Part shown: piece by piece, positions 1-8,620 of the stretch
How positions within the stretch are numbered: the first letter of the stretch is position 1
Layout: each line of letters opens with the position of its first letter
DNA from: Candidatus Gastranaerophilales bacterium
GTDB lineage: Bacteria > Cyanobacteriota > Vampirovibrionia > Gastranaerophilales > Gastranaerophilaceae
DNA: 64,000 nucleotides
Reading direction: 5' to 3'
Assembly: GCA_944323135.1 (NCBI GenBank)
Contig: CALURI010000001.1
Span: 1-64,000, forward strand
The notes under the pieces: model-generated
The model's input: the letters and a program-made list of their open reading frames with translations, nothing else
Databases searched by the model: none
What the model was told of the DNA's origin: nothing
Position numbers and translations under genes: made by a program

Positions 1-463
1 CAAAATCATTAGAATTACTGATTCTTGTTGGAGTAGCATTAGAATCTATACCATCTGACATATAATTTTTATTTTGTAAAGTTTTTGTTTTAACAAAATA
101 ATTTAGTCCGTAAGTATATCCTCCTTTTAATTCCTTCTTCAAGACATCCAACTCTTTAATGTCGTAAGCTTGCCAATAATAAGGGCTTGTGGTTAAACTT
201 AAAAGGCAATCTTTACCCCTTGGAACAATAGTAATATTTTTTCTAAAAGAACGAATATTCCACAAAGTAATATAACCTGTTTTGATCGAAAACGAGTATT
301 TATTCAATTCATTTGATTCAATAACTGCCCCTCTTAAAGTATAAATGCCTATAATATCTTGTTTCAATTTAGCTGCATCATAATTTTCAATAATTGTTGT
401 TGCAGCATAACTTGAAACTTGTGCAAGGAATAAAGCTACAAGTACAGTTAAAAATTTTTTCAT
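1..463 (-). CDS. Secreted protein of unknown function, 3' end cut by window edge
   Basis: The reading frame opens at an ATG at 463 and stays open for 154 codons to the left edge, so the C-terminus is missing. It begins MKKFLTVLVALFLAQVSSYA, a clear signal peptide with probable cleavage after SYA, so the product should be exported. A strong ribosome site (AAAGGAG) precedes the ATG. The visible mature part is rich in Tyr, Lys and Thr and matches no family I recognise. It lies left of the XRE/KAP genes and may belong to the same integrated element. The call as a real gene is fairly secure; no function can be given. Confidence 0.7.
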   Translation of the reverse strand, partial: MKKFLTVLVALFLAQVSSYAATTIIENYDAAKLKQDIIGIYTLRGAVIESNELNKYSFSIKTGYITLWNIRSFRKNITIVPRGKDCLLSLTTSPYYWQAYDIKELDVLKKELKGGYTYGLNYFVKTKTLQNKNYMSDGIDSNATPTRISNSNDF

Positions 464-585
464 ATTTTCTCCTTTCTTAACCACGCATAGTTATATAGAT
501 TTAAATCTTTATTTACAAATGATTATCCATATAAACGCACGGTCAGTTTGTTCCATTGCTTTTATATTATCACGAAAATTAAAAT

Positions 586-801
586 ATGAGCAAACGTGAT
601 TTACAAAAGTTTGGGAAAAGGCTAAAATCGTTAAGACTTGATAAAAACTTAACTCAATTAGAATTGGCTGAAATCCTTGATATGTCACCCAATTTCATTG
701 GAATGATTGAACGAGGTGAGAGAAATACAACAGTTGAAAATGTGTTTAAAATCGCAAGAGCATTAGGAATTAAACCTTCTATTTTATTTGAAGAACTTTA
801 G
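586..801 (+). CDS. Small XRE-family helix-turn-helix regulator
   Basis: This 71-residue protein is almost entirely one Cro/C1-type HTH domain. It contains the typical TQLELAEIL helix pair, a recognition helix around residues 34-44 and the IERGER turn. There is no effector domain, so it probably acts as a dimeric repressor. No Shine-Dalgarno site is visible; an AT-rich TATATTAT lies about 15 bases upstream of the ATG and may be the -10 box. Its stop codon overlaps the stop of the convergent small gene at 798-1019. Single-domain XRE proteins of this size commonly control mobile elements and defence genes, and this one sits 0.5 kb before the KAP NTPase, so control of the island is plausible but inferred. 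Confidence 0.85.
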   Translation: MSKRDLQKFGKRLKSLRLDKNLTQLELAEILDMSPNFIGMIERGERNTTVENVFKIARALGIKPSILFEEL

Positions 802-1019
802 GTCTGCAAAATATCTATTGCTTTTTGCAGCTTTTTGTTTAATGTTCTGAAAAGTATGTAATAGTCATCTTTGTCTTTATTAAGCTGCAAATCTTCATCA
901 ATAATCCCGGAATCACTAGCGAGGGCACCTAGCTTAATGAGCACTTGTAAATCGTATAAAATCATTCTTGCGTCCGAAATTTTGTTTTCTAATAAATTTA
1001 ATGCGTTTTTATCGCACAT
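798..1019 (-). CDS. Small helical protein paired with XRE regulator
   Basis: A 73-residue, charged, mostly helical protein that I do not recognise. It is preceded by a good ribosome site (AAAGGAG, nine bases before ATG), which supports translation. Its stop codon overlaps that of the convergent XRE gene by two bases. A second XRE gene in the window (18163-18378) also sits beside a similar-sized helical protein (18452-18706), though the two small proteins are not obviously homologous. No membrane segment, signal peptide or metal site is seen. It could be a partner or anti-repressor of the XRE protein; that is speculation from gene order. Confidence 0.55.
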   Translation of the reverse strand: MCDKNALNLLENKISDARMILYDLQVLIKLGALASDSGIIDEDLQLNKDKDDYYILFRTLNKKLQKAIDILQT

Positions 1020-1287
1020 AAAAACTTACTCCTTTGTATTTGTATGCGTGTATCTAGCTGTTTTATGGTATTTATAACAGGCGTCCCTTTTCAATAGTGG
1101 GTAGTTTCGCCATAATCGCATATTAACGCAAGAGTGAATTTCTGTGCACCATGTTAATTTATATTTGTTGCGAATGTTAGTAACTCAGCTGTGGGTTTTA
1201 TTTATTCTTACAATAAAGTTTTGTTAAGACCACATGCTTAAATCAAATTCATAAACTGTTTATCAATGTTATAATTATAATAGAGAT
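1020..1287. promoter_or_regulatory. Upstream region and leaderless-type promoter of the KAP gene
   Basis: This 268-base gap carries no convincing coding sequence. At its right end TATAAT (1276-1281) stops exactly six bases before the KAP ATG at 1288, which puts the expected transcription start on the A of the start codon. There is no Shine-Dalgarno site. No strong -35 box is visible. The rest has no recognisable RNA gene or riboswitch. Confidence 0.5.
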
Positions 1288-4200
1288 ATGAAAGAGACTA
1301 ACATTGTAAAACTGCCATCCATATTAGATAAAGCTATCCAAAATAAAAGTGAAGATAACTTTGGCCATATACATTATGCCCATGTGCTATTTTCTATTAT
1401 TGAAAATCATATTCCCCCTTTTTCGATAGGGCTTTTGGGACAATGGGGTGTTGGTAAAAGTTCCATAAAAAAATTATGTATTGAGGAATTTTTAAATAAA
1501 GAAAAAGATAAATATGATTGGCTTGATTTTAATGCTTGGCGTTATGAAAGTGAAGATGTTAGACGTTCTTTATTAAAATGCTTATATGAAAAATTAAGTG
1601 GCAAAAAAGAAGAATATTTAAAACAAAAACTATATTCAAGCATAACAGATAACTCAAAAAAAGTTAAATCTTGGAATGAAATTTTTGAAGATTTAAAAGA
1701 TAATGTTTCCATAGCCATTCAAATAATTTTTATTTTAATTGTTTTTTTAATTTCTGCATGTATTGCAAATGCAATTTTTCATTTTGAATCAAATAATACC
1801 GCTATAATGTATTCTGTGCTAATGGCCTGTACGGCTTATATTGCAAAGTTCATTTTTGATAAAAGTGGTCTGCTTATGTCAAGTTATATCCCCAGAACAA
1901 TTACCACTAATCCTATTGTTAGTTCAGAACAATTTGAAGAAATTATTTTAGAATTACTCAAAGAAAAATTCCAAAAGAAAAATAAACGCAAACTCGTTGT
2001 ATTTATAGATGATTTAGATAGGCTTTCTGCTGACAAAATGATTAATGGACTAGACGCAATAAGAATTTTTTTAGATATAAAAGAAAGCGATTTAATTTTT
2101 GTTGTATCTTGCTATGATGAACATATAGCAAAATCTATTACGCAGACAAAAACAACATTCTCAAATATTGATAGCGCAAGAAAATATTTAGACAGAGTGT
2201 TCCAATTTAAAATTGATGTTCCTATTTTACCTAATCAATCAATGAAAAGTTTTGCACTGGAACATCTAAAACAACTTGACTCTTTTAAGGTATTTGAAAA
2301 AGATATAGAAAAATCAAGCACCTATAATATTAATAAAATTTTAAATATTTTAATTCCTATTGAAGTTAGTAGTCCACGAGCAGTTATACAGATATTAAAT
2401 TCATACATGCAGGCTTGGTGGATTGCTAAACAAAGAGAAGAACAATGTGATTTGTGTAATAAAGAGCATAATCCTTCTTGTCCAACAGATAAAGAGTGCT
2501 TATTGGTTAAGGATATTATTACTTCTCATTTGGATATTTTAGCCATAATAACTGTTTTAAAAAATCAATTTCCAGAATTATATAATGATGTCATAATTGA
2601 ACCTCAGTTATTAAAATTTATAATGCAAAAGTTTTTTGATTTAAGAAATTATGAAATAGCTGACAACACAATGCTAAAATTACTGGCTAAAAAGTATGTA
2701 CCAGAGCATGAAGAAAATATTTATATATTTGATAAAAAATATTCTAATTTACAGAGTTATTTGGCTTCAATACAAACAACAGCAATACCAGATGATATTA
2801 AACCTTTTATAATGTTATTGCAGGATAATCTGGAAAGAAAAATCGGGGGTAATTCCATTCCAATATATAATTCTTTAATAACTCAGAATGTAACAAGATT
2901 TAAAGATAATCTTGGAATTACAGATGAAACTATAGAAATTTCAGAATTACAGACTTCACAATTGAATTTAGTTGTACAAGAGATTAATGGGCATGAAGAT
3001 GATGACCGTAGAGAAAAAGCATATATTATTTTATCTATGTTCGCTAATCTATACAAGGGAGAGGATGCTAAACTTTTAATTAATGATATTTCAAAAACAA
3101 TAGTTGATAAAAATTTTATAAAAAATATAGAGAGTTCTTATATTGAAAAACTTTTAGAGACAGAATATATTAGCGATGTAAATATAAATAAAGTATATTC
3201 TTATTTAATTGCAACCTTAAAAAACGGTAAAGTTATCACCCAGAAAGCTAGTGAAAATCAATATAAAAAAGTTATCGAGATAGGTTTAGAACAACACTAT
3301 ACAAACAAAAAACTAGATAAAAACAACACAAAAAATTTAATAAAATTATTGAATGATGGTATATATAAATATAAAAATGCAGAGAATGAATCATCTTTTG
3401 TTAATAAAATAGACGTTTCTTTTTACATAGAAAACATTAAAACTTATGGCAAAGCTCTTTTAGATGATTTAACTCTTAATTATGTAGATGATTTGTTAGA
3501 ATTTTTAAATAACGCAGAAGAAGATGTGGAGTCTTATATTTTGCACATAGATTATATAATATCTAATACTACAAATGTTAAGCCCAAAGAACTTGAAAAT
3601 ACTATAAGTAAGGGATTGGCGAATAATAATATAAAGATTATCAATTATTTTGAAAAATTAATATTTGAAGAGAATGCCTTTGATAAAGTTGATAAAGCTT
3701 TAATTCCAGAAATTATAGATTCCTATGTTCAAAGAATTATAAAATATTATGTTCAAGCAGTACAATTAGAAAATCTAGAAAATGTTATCAACAACTTAAT
3801 TTCAATGATTAATTTATGTATTAAATTAAATGGTGCCAATAATATTATTGAATCTAGTATATCCAGTTTAGTTAATATTTTAGCAAATGAGTCTACCCCA
3901 TTATTTGATAAATTATTTTCTAAATATGGAGATTTATTCCCTGAAAAGGCTGAAAACTTATTAAATAAACTTGTAAAAAATATTTTTATTACTGATGAAA
4001 TATCTGAAGAAGAAACAATTAAAACAGATTTATTGATTTTACTTGCTCAAAAATATATTAAAGAAAAACAAATTGAAATATTGTCTAAAATACTTGAAAA
4101 TATTTTTGAAGACTACACTGTTAATATAGATAGTGAAAATAAGGAAAGATATTATCAGTTATTATCAAATTTAGATAATCAAAATTATTCTAATAAGAAA

Positions 4201-5250
4201 TTTGTTCAACATATTTCAAATATGTATGAAGCTTTGGAATTGGCGATTAGCAATGATTATGGAGATTATTTTGATACATTATTTGATAGCATTGCTCAAT
4301 TCTTTGACATTATAAAAACTTCCACACTAAATTCGTTTTTGTCTTATATTATCACAGAACATTTAGTTGATGAAACGGATAAAACCGAAAAATTATATGC
4401 TTCAATGAAGGACGTATGGCCACATGAAGACAAAGAAAAACTCCCAAGCTATAATGTCATAAATATTGCAGAAAATATGCTTAAACTATTAAAAGATTCT
4501 AATGTGACAATTGATAAAAAAGTTGCTTTTGAATCCATATATTCCATATTTAAGAACAAAATCGAAAACTCATACGACTTAAAATGTATTATAACCAATT
4601 CGCTAATGTATCTTTGGAATAAGCATACCGAATATGCCTATAAAGAACTTTTAAATTTCAACGATATTATGATTAAAAGATATTATCATGAATGGTTGAG
4701 TCCACGAACACCAGCAGAATACCATTATTTATTAGAAAAATATTGGCAAGATATTTTTAAAATAGCAGATGAAACTTGGTTAACCAAAAGAACAGAAAAT
4801 TTTATTGCAGAATATAAAAATACTAGGGATAAAGATTTGTGGTGCAAGCTTATTTATGAGAGATTTGGCAACTTAAATATTCTTTCAAAAGTATCAGCTC
4901 AACAAATTATTAAACTTAATAAAAATTTTATAGAACAATGTAAATTTATAACAGATTTTATTGTGAAAAATTATAATGATGATATTCAAAAAGAATATGG
5001 GAAGTCATTGTTGATTAATGGTTATATTTTGGTTGATGATGATGAATATAAAAAAGAAATTTTAACCATTGCAAAAAAACTTATAGATAAAGAAGCCAAA
5101 GGAGTATTTTCTAAATCAGATTTTAAAAACTCAAAAAATATAAAGTTGGATGTTGATAAGTTACAAAAAGCTTTTAACAAAAATAGAGCCTTGTTGTCAT
5201 ATAGAAAAGAATTATTTTCAAGAAAAAGGAAAAATAAGCAAACTAGCTAG
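1288..5250 (+). CDS. Large KAP-family P-loop NTPase with membrane insertion
   Basis: The N-terminal 400 residues carry the hallmarks of the KAP NTPase family: Walker A GQWGVGKSS (51-59), the family motif FNAWRYE (81-87), two predicted membrane helices between the Walker motifs (about 143-164 and 172-190), and Walker B VVFIDDLDRL (237-246). A cysteine set C387-x2-C390-x7-C398-x5-C404 inside the domain resembles a zinc site. Residues from about 420 to 1320 are long, Lys/Asn/Ile-rich and helical, perhaps a helical-repeat solenoid, and match no domain I know. KAP proteins include the F-plasmid phage-exclusion protein PifA, and many lie on mobile islands. This one lies in an apparent tRNA-Met island next to an XRE gene, so phage defence is a reasonable hypothesis, not shown. 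The predicted product is a membrane-anchored ATPase with its bulk in the cytoplasm. Confidence 0.85.
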   Translation: MKETNIVKLPSILDKAIQNKSEDNFGHIHYAHVLFSIIENHIPPFSIGLLGQWGVGKSSIKKLCIEEFLNKEKDKYDWLDFNAWRYESEDVRRSLLKCLYEKLSGKKEEYLKQKLYSSITDNSKKVKSWNEIFEDLKDNVSIAIQIIFILIVFLISACIANAIFHFESNNTAIMYSVLMACTAYIAKFIFDKSGLLMSSYIPRTITTNPIVSSEQFEEIILELLKEKFQKKNKRKLVVFIDDLDRLSADKMINGLDAIRIFLDIKESDLIFVVSCYDEHIAKSITQTKTTFSNIDSARKYLDRVFQFKIDVPILPNQSMKSFALEHLKQLDSFKVFEKDIEKSSTYNINKILNILIPIEVSSPRAVIQILNSYMQAWWIAKQREEQCDLCNKEHNPSCPTDKECLLVKDIITSHLDILAIITVLKNQFPELYNDVIIEPQLLKFIMQKFFDLRNYEIADNTMLKLLAKKYVPEHEENIYIFDKKYSNLQSYLASIQTTAIPDDIKPFIMLLQDNLERKIGGNSIPIYNSLITQNVTRFKDNLGITDETIEISELQTSQLNLVVQEINGHEDDDRREKAYIILSMFANLYKGEDAKLLINDISKTIVDKNFIKNIESSYIEKLLETEYISDVNINKVYSYLIATLKNGKVITQKASENQYKKVIEIGLEQHYTNKKLDKNNTKNLIKLLNDGIYKYKNAENESSFVNKIDVSFYIENIKTYGKALLDDLTLNYVDDLLEFLNNAEEDVESYILHIDYIISNTTNVKPKELENTISKGLANNNIKIINYFEKLIFEENAFDKVDKALIPEIIDSYVQRIIKYYVQAVQLENLENVINNLISMINLCIKLNGANNIIESSISSLVNILANESTPLFDKLFSKYGDLFPEKAENLLNKLVKNIFITDEISEEETIKTDLLILLAQKYIKEKQIEILSKILENIFEDYTVNIDSENKERYYQLLSNLDNQNYSNKKFVQHISNMYEALELAISNDYGDYFDTLFDSIAQFFDIIKTSTLNSFLSYIITEHLVDETDKTEKLYASMKDVWPHEDKEKLPSYNVINIAENMLKLLKDSNVTIDKKVAFESIYSIFKNKIENSYDLKCIITNSLMYLWNKHTEYAYKELLNFNDIMIKRYYHEWLSPRTPAEYHYLLEKYWQDIFKIADETWLTKRTENFIAEYKNTRDKDLWCKLIYERFGNLNILSKVSAQQIIKLNKNFIEQCKFITDFIVKNYNDDIQKEYGKSLLINGYILVDDDEYKKEILTIAKKLIDKEAKGVFSKSDFKNSKNIKLDVDKLQKAFNKNRALLSYRKELFSRKRKNKQTS

Positions 5251-5310
5251 ATAATCTCAATTTCAAAAATACGGAATTTTTCTACGACTCCGATTAAAGG
5301 AGGCAGTATT

Positions 5311-5415
5311 ATGGTTTTACCCCTCCCCTGCCTTTGTGTAAAATCAAAATTCTTCAATTTTCAATCTTTCCTTAATTGCATTAAAGTTGCAAAAGAATTG
5401 CAAAAATTCTTATAA
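5311..5415 (+). CDS. Possible 34-residue peptide next to the attachment site
   Basis: An ATG at 5311 is preceded by a near-perfect ribosome site (AAAGGAGG, eight bases upstream) and opens a 34-codon frame ending at 5413-5415. The peptide starts MVLPLPCLCVK and contains three cysteines. No similarity is recognised. It is too short to be sure of; the ribosome site is the only support. It may be a leader peptide, a toxin-like micro-protein of the island, or chance. Confidence 0.25.
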   Translation: MVLPLPCLCVKSKFFNFQSFLNCIKVAKELQKFL

Positions 5416-5533
5416 CTCAAAATTAAATCTGATAAAAATTGAGAATAAAATTAGTTTCAAATTCATGTACAGCAACAAACAGAGACAAATTCTAATAAAA
5501 CCTAAAAAGTGGCGACAATACTGCATTATACAA

Positions 5534-5578
5534 CTCATAACCCGAAGGTCATAGGTTCAAATCCTGTCTCCGCAACCA
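5534..5578 (+). other. 3' half of tRNA-Met(CAT): probable attachment site (att) of an integrated element
   Basis: From the anticodon loop onward this is a good tRNA: loop CTCATAA with anticodon CAT (5536-5538), 3' anticodon-stem strand CCCGA, a 5-base variable loop, T-arm ATAGG/CCTGT around loop TTCAAAT, acceptor strand CTCCGCA, discriminator A and encoded CCA (5576-5578). The bases before the loop (TACAA) do not pair with CCCGA, and no D-arm or 5' acceptor strand exists. Tyrosine integrases that use tRNA genes typically leave such a 3' duplicate at one end of the element. The orientation implies that the intact tRNA-Met lies left of the window and that the element covers at least 1 to about 5.53 kb. 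Confidence 0.75.
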
Positions 5579-5586
5579 ATTAATAT

Positions 5587-5622
5587 AAGTGGCTTTTAGA
5601 GGTTTTCTAAAAGTCACTTTTT
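5587..5622 (+). terminator. Rho-independent terminator of the original tRNA-Met gene
   Basis: A 14-base-pair stem (5587-5600 with 5606-5619, one G-T pair) closes a five-base loop and is followed by a T run. Its position nine bases after the CCA of the tRNA fragment fits the native terminator of the tRNA gene, left in place beyond the integration site. The remaining 5623-5803 stretch is extremely AT-rich; a TATAAT at 5741-5746 is a possible promoter for the next gene. Confidence 0.8.
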
Positions 5623-5803
5623 ATAATTAATATCCACTTATAAATTAACCTCTTACAATACTTAAACAAATAAAAAAAAACAAAACAATAAAATATATTT
5701 ATAAACTTTACAATTAATATCAAATTTTTTAATTTTCGTTTATAATCTATATTAGAAGCGGTTTTTCAATATAAAAAGTAATATTAGGTTAGGAATATAA
5801 AAT

Positions 5804-6541
5804 ATGATTTGTAAAATTATCTTAATTATTTTAGCTTTATTTTTAATACTTTTAGTAAGCATCAGCATTATTAAATTAATTTGGTCAGACTTTAAAACTT
5901 ATATTATTTCTTTTTTCTCTAAAATGACATTAACAGAAGAAGAACAAGAAATCATTGAAAGAACTATAAAAAAACAATACAAAGACTCCTCTTTATATAA
6001 AATTTTAAATACAGAAGATATTTCAGAAGAAAGTGAAAAAAATCAATCTATTGATGAAAAAGAAAATATTAACTTATTATTACAGATAAAAGAATACTAT
6101 AGAGATGAAATCAATATATTTAATAATGATTATAATGAATTTTTAAAAAAAATAGATTTCATGTTTAAAATGTTTGCCACACCTATACCAATATATATGA
6201 CTTTAATTTCTTATATATTAAAAAAACACTGTCTATACACAATAGAATATGCAATATTAATTTTTGCGATAATAATATACTTATTCTTTTTTATAAGAGT
6301 TATATGGATTCAATCATTAAAAAATGGGTTTACAAAAATAAAAATTGAACTTCCTTTTTTAATAAGTGATATATCAATAAAAAAATATCTAATAACTTAT
6401 ATAATAAATTCTGCAATAAATCTTAAAATTCAAAGAGAAAATTTATTAAGATTAAAAAACAAAATTCAATATATAAATGCGCAATATATAATAAGTTCAG
6501 CTCTGTTAATTATTATAATAATTGTTGTATACTTAATTTAA
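5804..6541 (+). CDS. Membrane protein of unknown function
   Basis: A 245-residue protein with an N-terminal hydrophobic helix (about 3-24), a charged cytoplasm-like stretch rich in Glu and Lys (40-115), two probable membrane helices near 123-140 and 145-166, and a C-terminal helix at about 226-244. No enzymatic motif is visible. It is very rich in Ile, Lys and Asn and encoded in DNA noticeably more AT-rich than its neighbours, which may mean transfer. It is followed 15 bases later by the small gene at 6557, probably an operon. It lies just outside the tRNA-Met scar. Function unknown. Confidence 0.6.
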   Translation: MICKIILIILALFLILLVSISIIKLIWSDFKTYIISFFSKMTLTEEEQEIIERTIKKQYKDSSLYKILNTEDISEESEKNQSIDEKENINLLLQIKEYYRDEINIFNNDYNEFLKKIDFMFKMFATPIPIYMTLISYILKKHCLYTIEYAILIFAIIIYLFFFIRVIWIQSLKNGFTKIKIELPFLISDISIKKYLITYIINSAINLKIQRENLLRLKNKIQYINAQYIISSALLIIIIIVVYLI

Positions 6542-6556
6542 TAAAAAGGAGAAATT

Positions 6557-6757
6557 ATGGAAAAAAAAGACTTTTTAGAATTAGAAAAAGCTTACAAAAA
6601 ACTTAAAACGGGATACCCTTTAACACAATATGAAAAAGATTTACTAAAAAAATATTGGAACTTTAATCAAATTGAAAAAAGGATATTTGCTAATCAAGTA
6701 AATGAATCTATAGATGATATTGAGACTTTTATTGAAAAAGATATTAAAAGATATTAA
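6557..6757 (+). CDS. Small hypothetical protein
   Basis: A 66-residue, highly charged (Lys/Glu) soluble protein with no signal peptide or membrane helix. A strong ribosome site (AAAAGGAG) lies six bases before the ATG. It follows the membrane protein gene by 15 bases, so the two are likely co-transcribed, and a bidirectional terminator comes after it. I do not recognise it. A soluble partner of the upstream membrane protein is possible but only inferred. Confidence 0.55.
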   Translation: MEKKDFLELEKAYKKLKTGYPLTQYEKDLLKKYWNFNQIEKRIFANQVNESIDDIETFIEKDIKRY

Positions 6758-6800
6758 AGATAACAAAGTCAGGACCTAAAAACCGATTTAATAACCATAA

Positions 6801-6833
6801 AAAAAGCTTTTGATATTATATCAAAAGCTTTTT
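6801..6833. terminator. Bidirectional terminator
   Basis: A perfect 15-base-pair stem (6801-6815 with 6819-6833, loop TTA) has an A run on the left and a T run on the right, so it can end both the plus-strand pair (5804-6757) and the convergent AAA+ gene. Confidence 0.85.
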
Positions 6834-6840
6834 TTATTTT

Positions 6841-8355
6841 TTAATGTACTTTATTAAAACCTATCGGTTTACGGTCTGATTTATCAGCTTTTCTCAAGAA
6901 TACATCTATTGCTTTTACAAAATCTTCAAATGTAATTTTTAAATTATCAATATCTGATTTTTCAAACGTACCATTATCCATTTTTTCATAAATACCGCAT
7001 CTCTCAAATGCGTTTTCATTCGCGGTATTTACAATATGAGCGATATCAGCACCTGTTGCTTTTATATCTAACAATTTTTTGGATAAGGCTGCTTTATCTA
7101 GGCCTTCATCCAATTTTTTAGTTTTAGTGTGAATATCTAATATTTTATTAACCCCTTCTAAAGTTTCCGGCGCTTTTACTTCTATATGTTTCCCAAATCT
7201 GCCGGAACGGGTAATCGCATCGTCTAATGCATTAACTTTATTTGTTGCAGTAATTACATAAATTTGATCGCCGTCTTTTTCAATATCACTCATTAATGTT
7301 AAAAGTTGGTTAACGACTTTATCGCCATAAACATCCACGCTTCCGCGTTTTCTTGCAACTGCGTCAAATTCATCTATAAAAATTATTGCCGGTTGACTTT
7401 CTTTAGCCGCATTAAAAAGTGCTCGCCAATTTGCTTCTGATTCCCCAACCCATTTTGATTCCATTTCTAAGCCATTTAATTTTATAAAATTTGCATTTGA
7501 TTCATTTGCAAGGGCTTGAGCTATAAGGGTTTTACCTGTTCCGGGCGGTCCATACATTATAAAACCGTGATTTACTATACTATTTTCATAAGCTTCAGGA
7601 TATTTTACAGGATATAAAATTCCCTTCTTTAATTGGTTTATTACATCATCTTGACCGCCGACATCTGCAAATGTCAATTTTTTTGGAGCTTTGACTCCTG
7701 TAGAAAATTTTGATAATGCTTGAATCGATTGTATGTTTCTTTGTGCGATAGCAGTCAATACACTTTTTGTTAAATCATAAGATTGTGCAAACATACACCT
7801 GCTTACGCTTAAATCAAAAGCAGGTTTTTCTTTAATAGGAATTTCTTTATCTTTAATTTTTATTGCATCACCTTCTGACAGATACAAAGTATCGCCAGAT
7901 TTAAATAGTTTAAATTCATTACTTACTCGATATTCCATATTAAATTTGTTAGGGTTTGTAACCAATAAATCTCCGTAAAATCCTCTTGCAAATGCGATTG
8001 TCCCCTCTACACCATCATCAGGAACAAATATAAAACGTTTTATCGCTGTACTAAAAGCTTTTACAGATTCCTTTAATGCTTTCTGGGCAGATTTTAAATC
8101 TTTTCCGGTTATCAAAAGATCGCCCTGTTTTAATATTTCGAACATTGAAGCTAAGCGATCTTCCAAAGGAATTTTTTTAACTAACTCCATAGTTGTCGAT
8201 TGAATTCCCATAAAACTTAAAACATTTGAAGGTTTGGTAAAATAGGAAACTGAAGTTTGAGCTTTAGCTTCCGCTAAAGGCTGTTTTTCTTTTGATGCGC
8301 TAATTTGATTAGTGTAATTTGTACGATAATAATTTTGAACTGGAGATATTCTCAC
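6841..8355 (-). CDS. AAA+ ATPase (classical AAA clade)
   Basis: A 504-residue protein with a complete AAA module at about 225-490: Walker A GPPGTGKT (269-276), pore-loop segment KWVGES (301-306), Walker B IIFIDEFD (324-331) and a second region of homology with two arginine fingers (R383, R386). This resembles the Cdc48/FtsH/proteasomal ATPase group, which unfold or remodel proteins as hexamers. Unlike FtsH, no protease domain or membrane helix follows. Residues 1-225 are unlike known adaptors and contain a short PxxNVLSFMG motif near 42-50 of a type shared by other lineage-specific proteins here. The start codon is GTG with GGGGG eleven bases upstream. The substrate is unknown. Confidence 0.85.
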   Translation of the reverse strand: MRISPVQNYYRTNYTNQISASKEKQPLAEAKAQTSVSYFTKPSNVLSFMGIQSTTMELVKKIPLEDRLASMFEILKQGDLLITGKDLKSAQKALKESVKAFSTAIKRFIFVPDDGVEGTIAFARGFYGDLLVTNPNKFNMEYRVSNEFKLFKSGDTLYLSEGDAIKIKDKEIPIKEKPAFDLSVSRCMFAQSYDLTKSVLTAIAQRNIQSIQALSKFSTGVKAPKKLTFADVGGQDDVINQLKKGILYPVKYPEAYENSIVNHGFIMYGPPGTGKTLIAQALANESNANFIKLNGLEMESKWVGESEANWRALFNAAKESQPAIIFIDEFDAVARKRGSVDVYGDKVVNQLLTLMSDIEKDGDQIYVITATNKVNALDDAITRSGRFGKHIEVKAPETLEGVNKILDIHTKTKKLDEGLDKAALSKKLLDIKATGADIAHIVNTANENAFERCGIYEKMDNGTFEKSDIDNLKITFEDFVKAIDVFLRKADKSDRKPIGFNKVH

Positions 8356-8583
8356 TGGTACACACCCCCTTTGTTTTATTGAAAATACACTTTTTTTACA
8401 TTAACGTCAATACCCGTTCGTAAAGCTAAAAATCATACTTTTAGGCAATTTACTATAAAAGTAGCAGTTATTTATATAATATCCTCTGTTTTGTTTTTTT
8501 ATTCTTAATAAATTTTATTTTGATACCATATTTTTATAAAAAAATTAATACTACATGTGTAATATTTACACTTTATTAAAACT

Positions 8584-8614
8584 TTTACATTTTTTAATAT
8601 TTTTATGGTTTAAT
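8584..8614 (+). promoter_or_regulatory. Promoter of the EamA transporter, leaderless type
   Basis: TTTACA (8584-8589), a 19-base spacer and an extended -10 TGGTTTAAT (8606-8614) end six bases before the ATG at 8621. No ribosome site precedes that ATG, so translation from a leaderless message is likely. This argues against the longer frame starting at 8555, whose first codons would lie upstream of the transcription start. Confidence 0.45.
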
Positions 8615-8620
8615 CCTTAT

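Noticed and set aside
871..1077. Plus-strand frame opposite the small helical gene
   Set aside because: No ribosome site, and it is the shadow of 798-1019, which has a good site.
5529..5578. Complete tRNA-Met gene
   Set aside because: The 5' anticodon-stem strand does not pair with the 3' strand, and no D arm or 5' acceptor strand exists.
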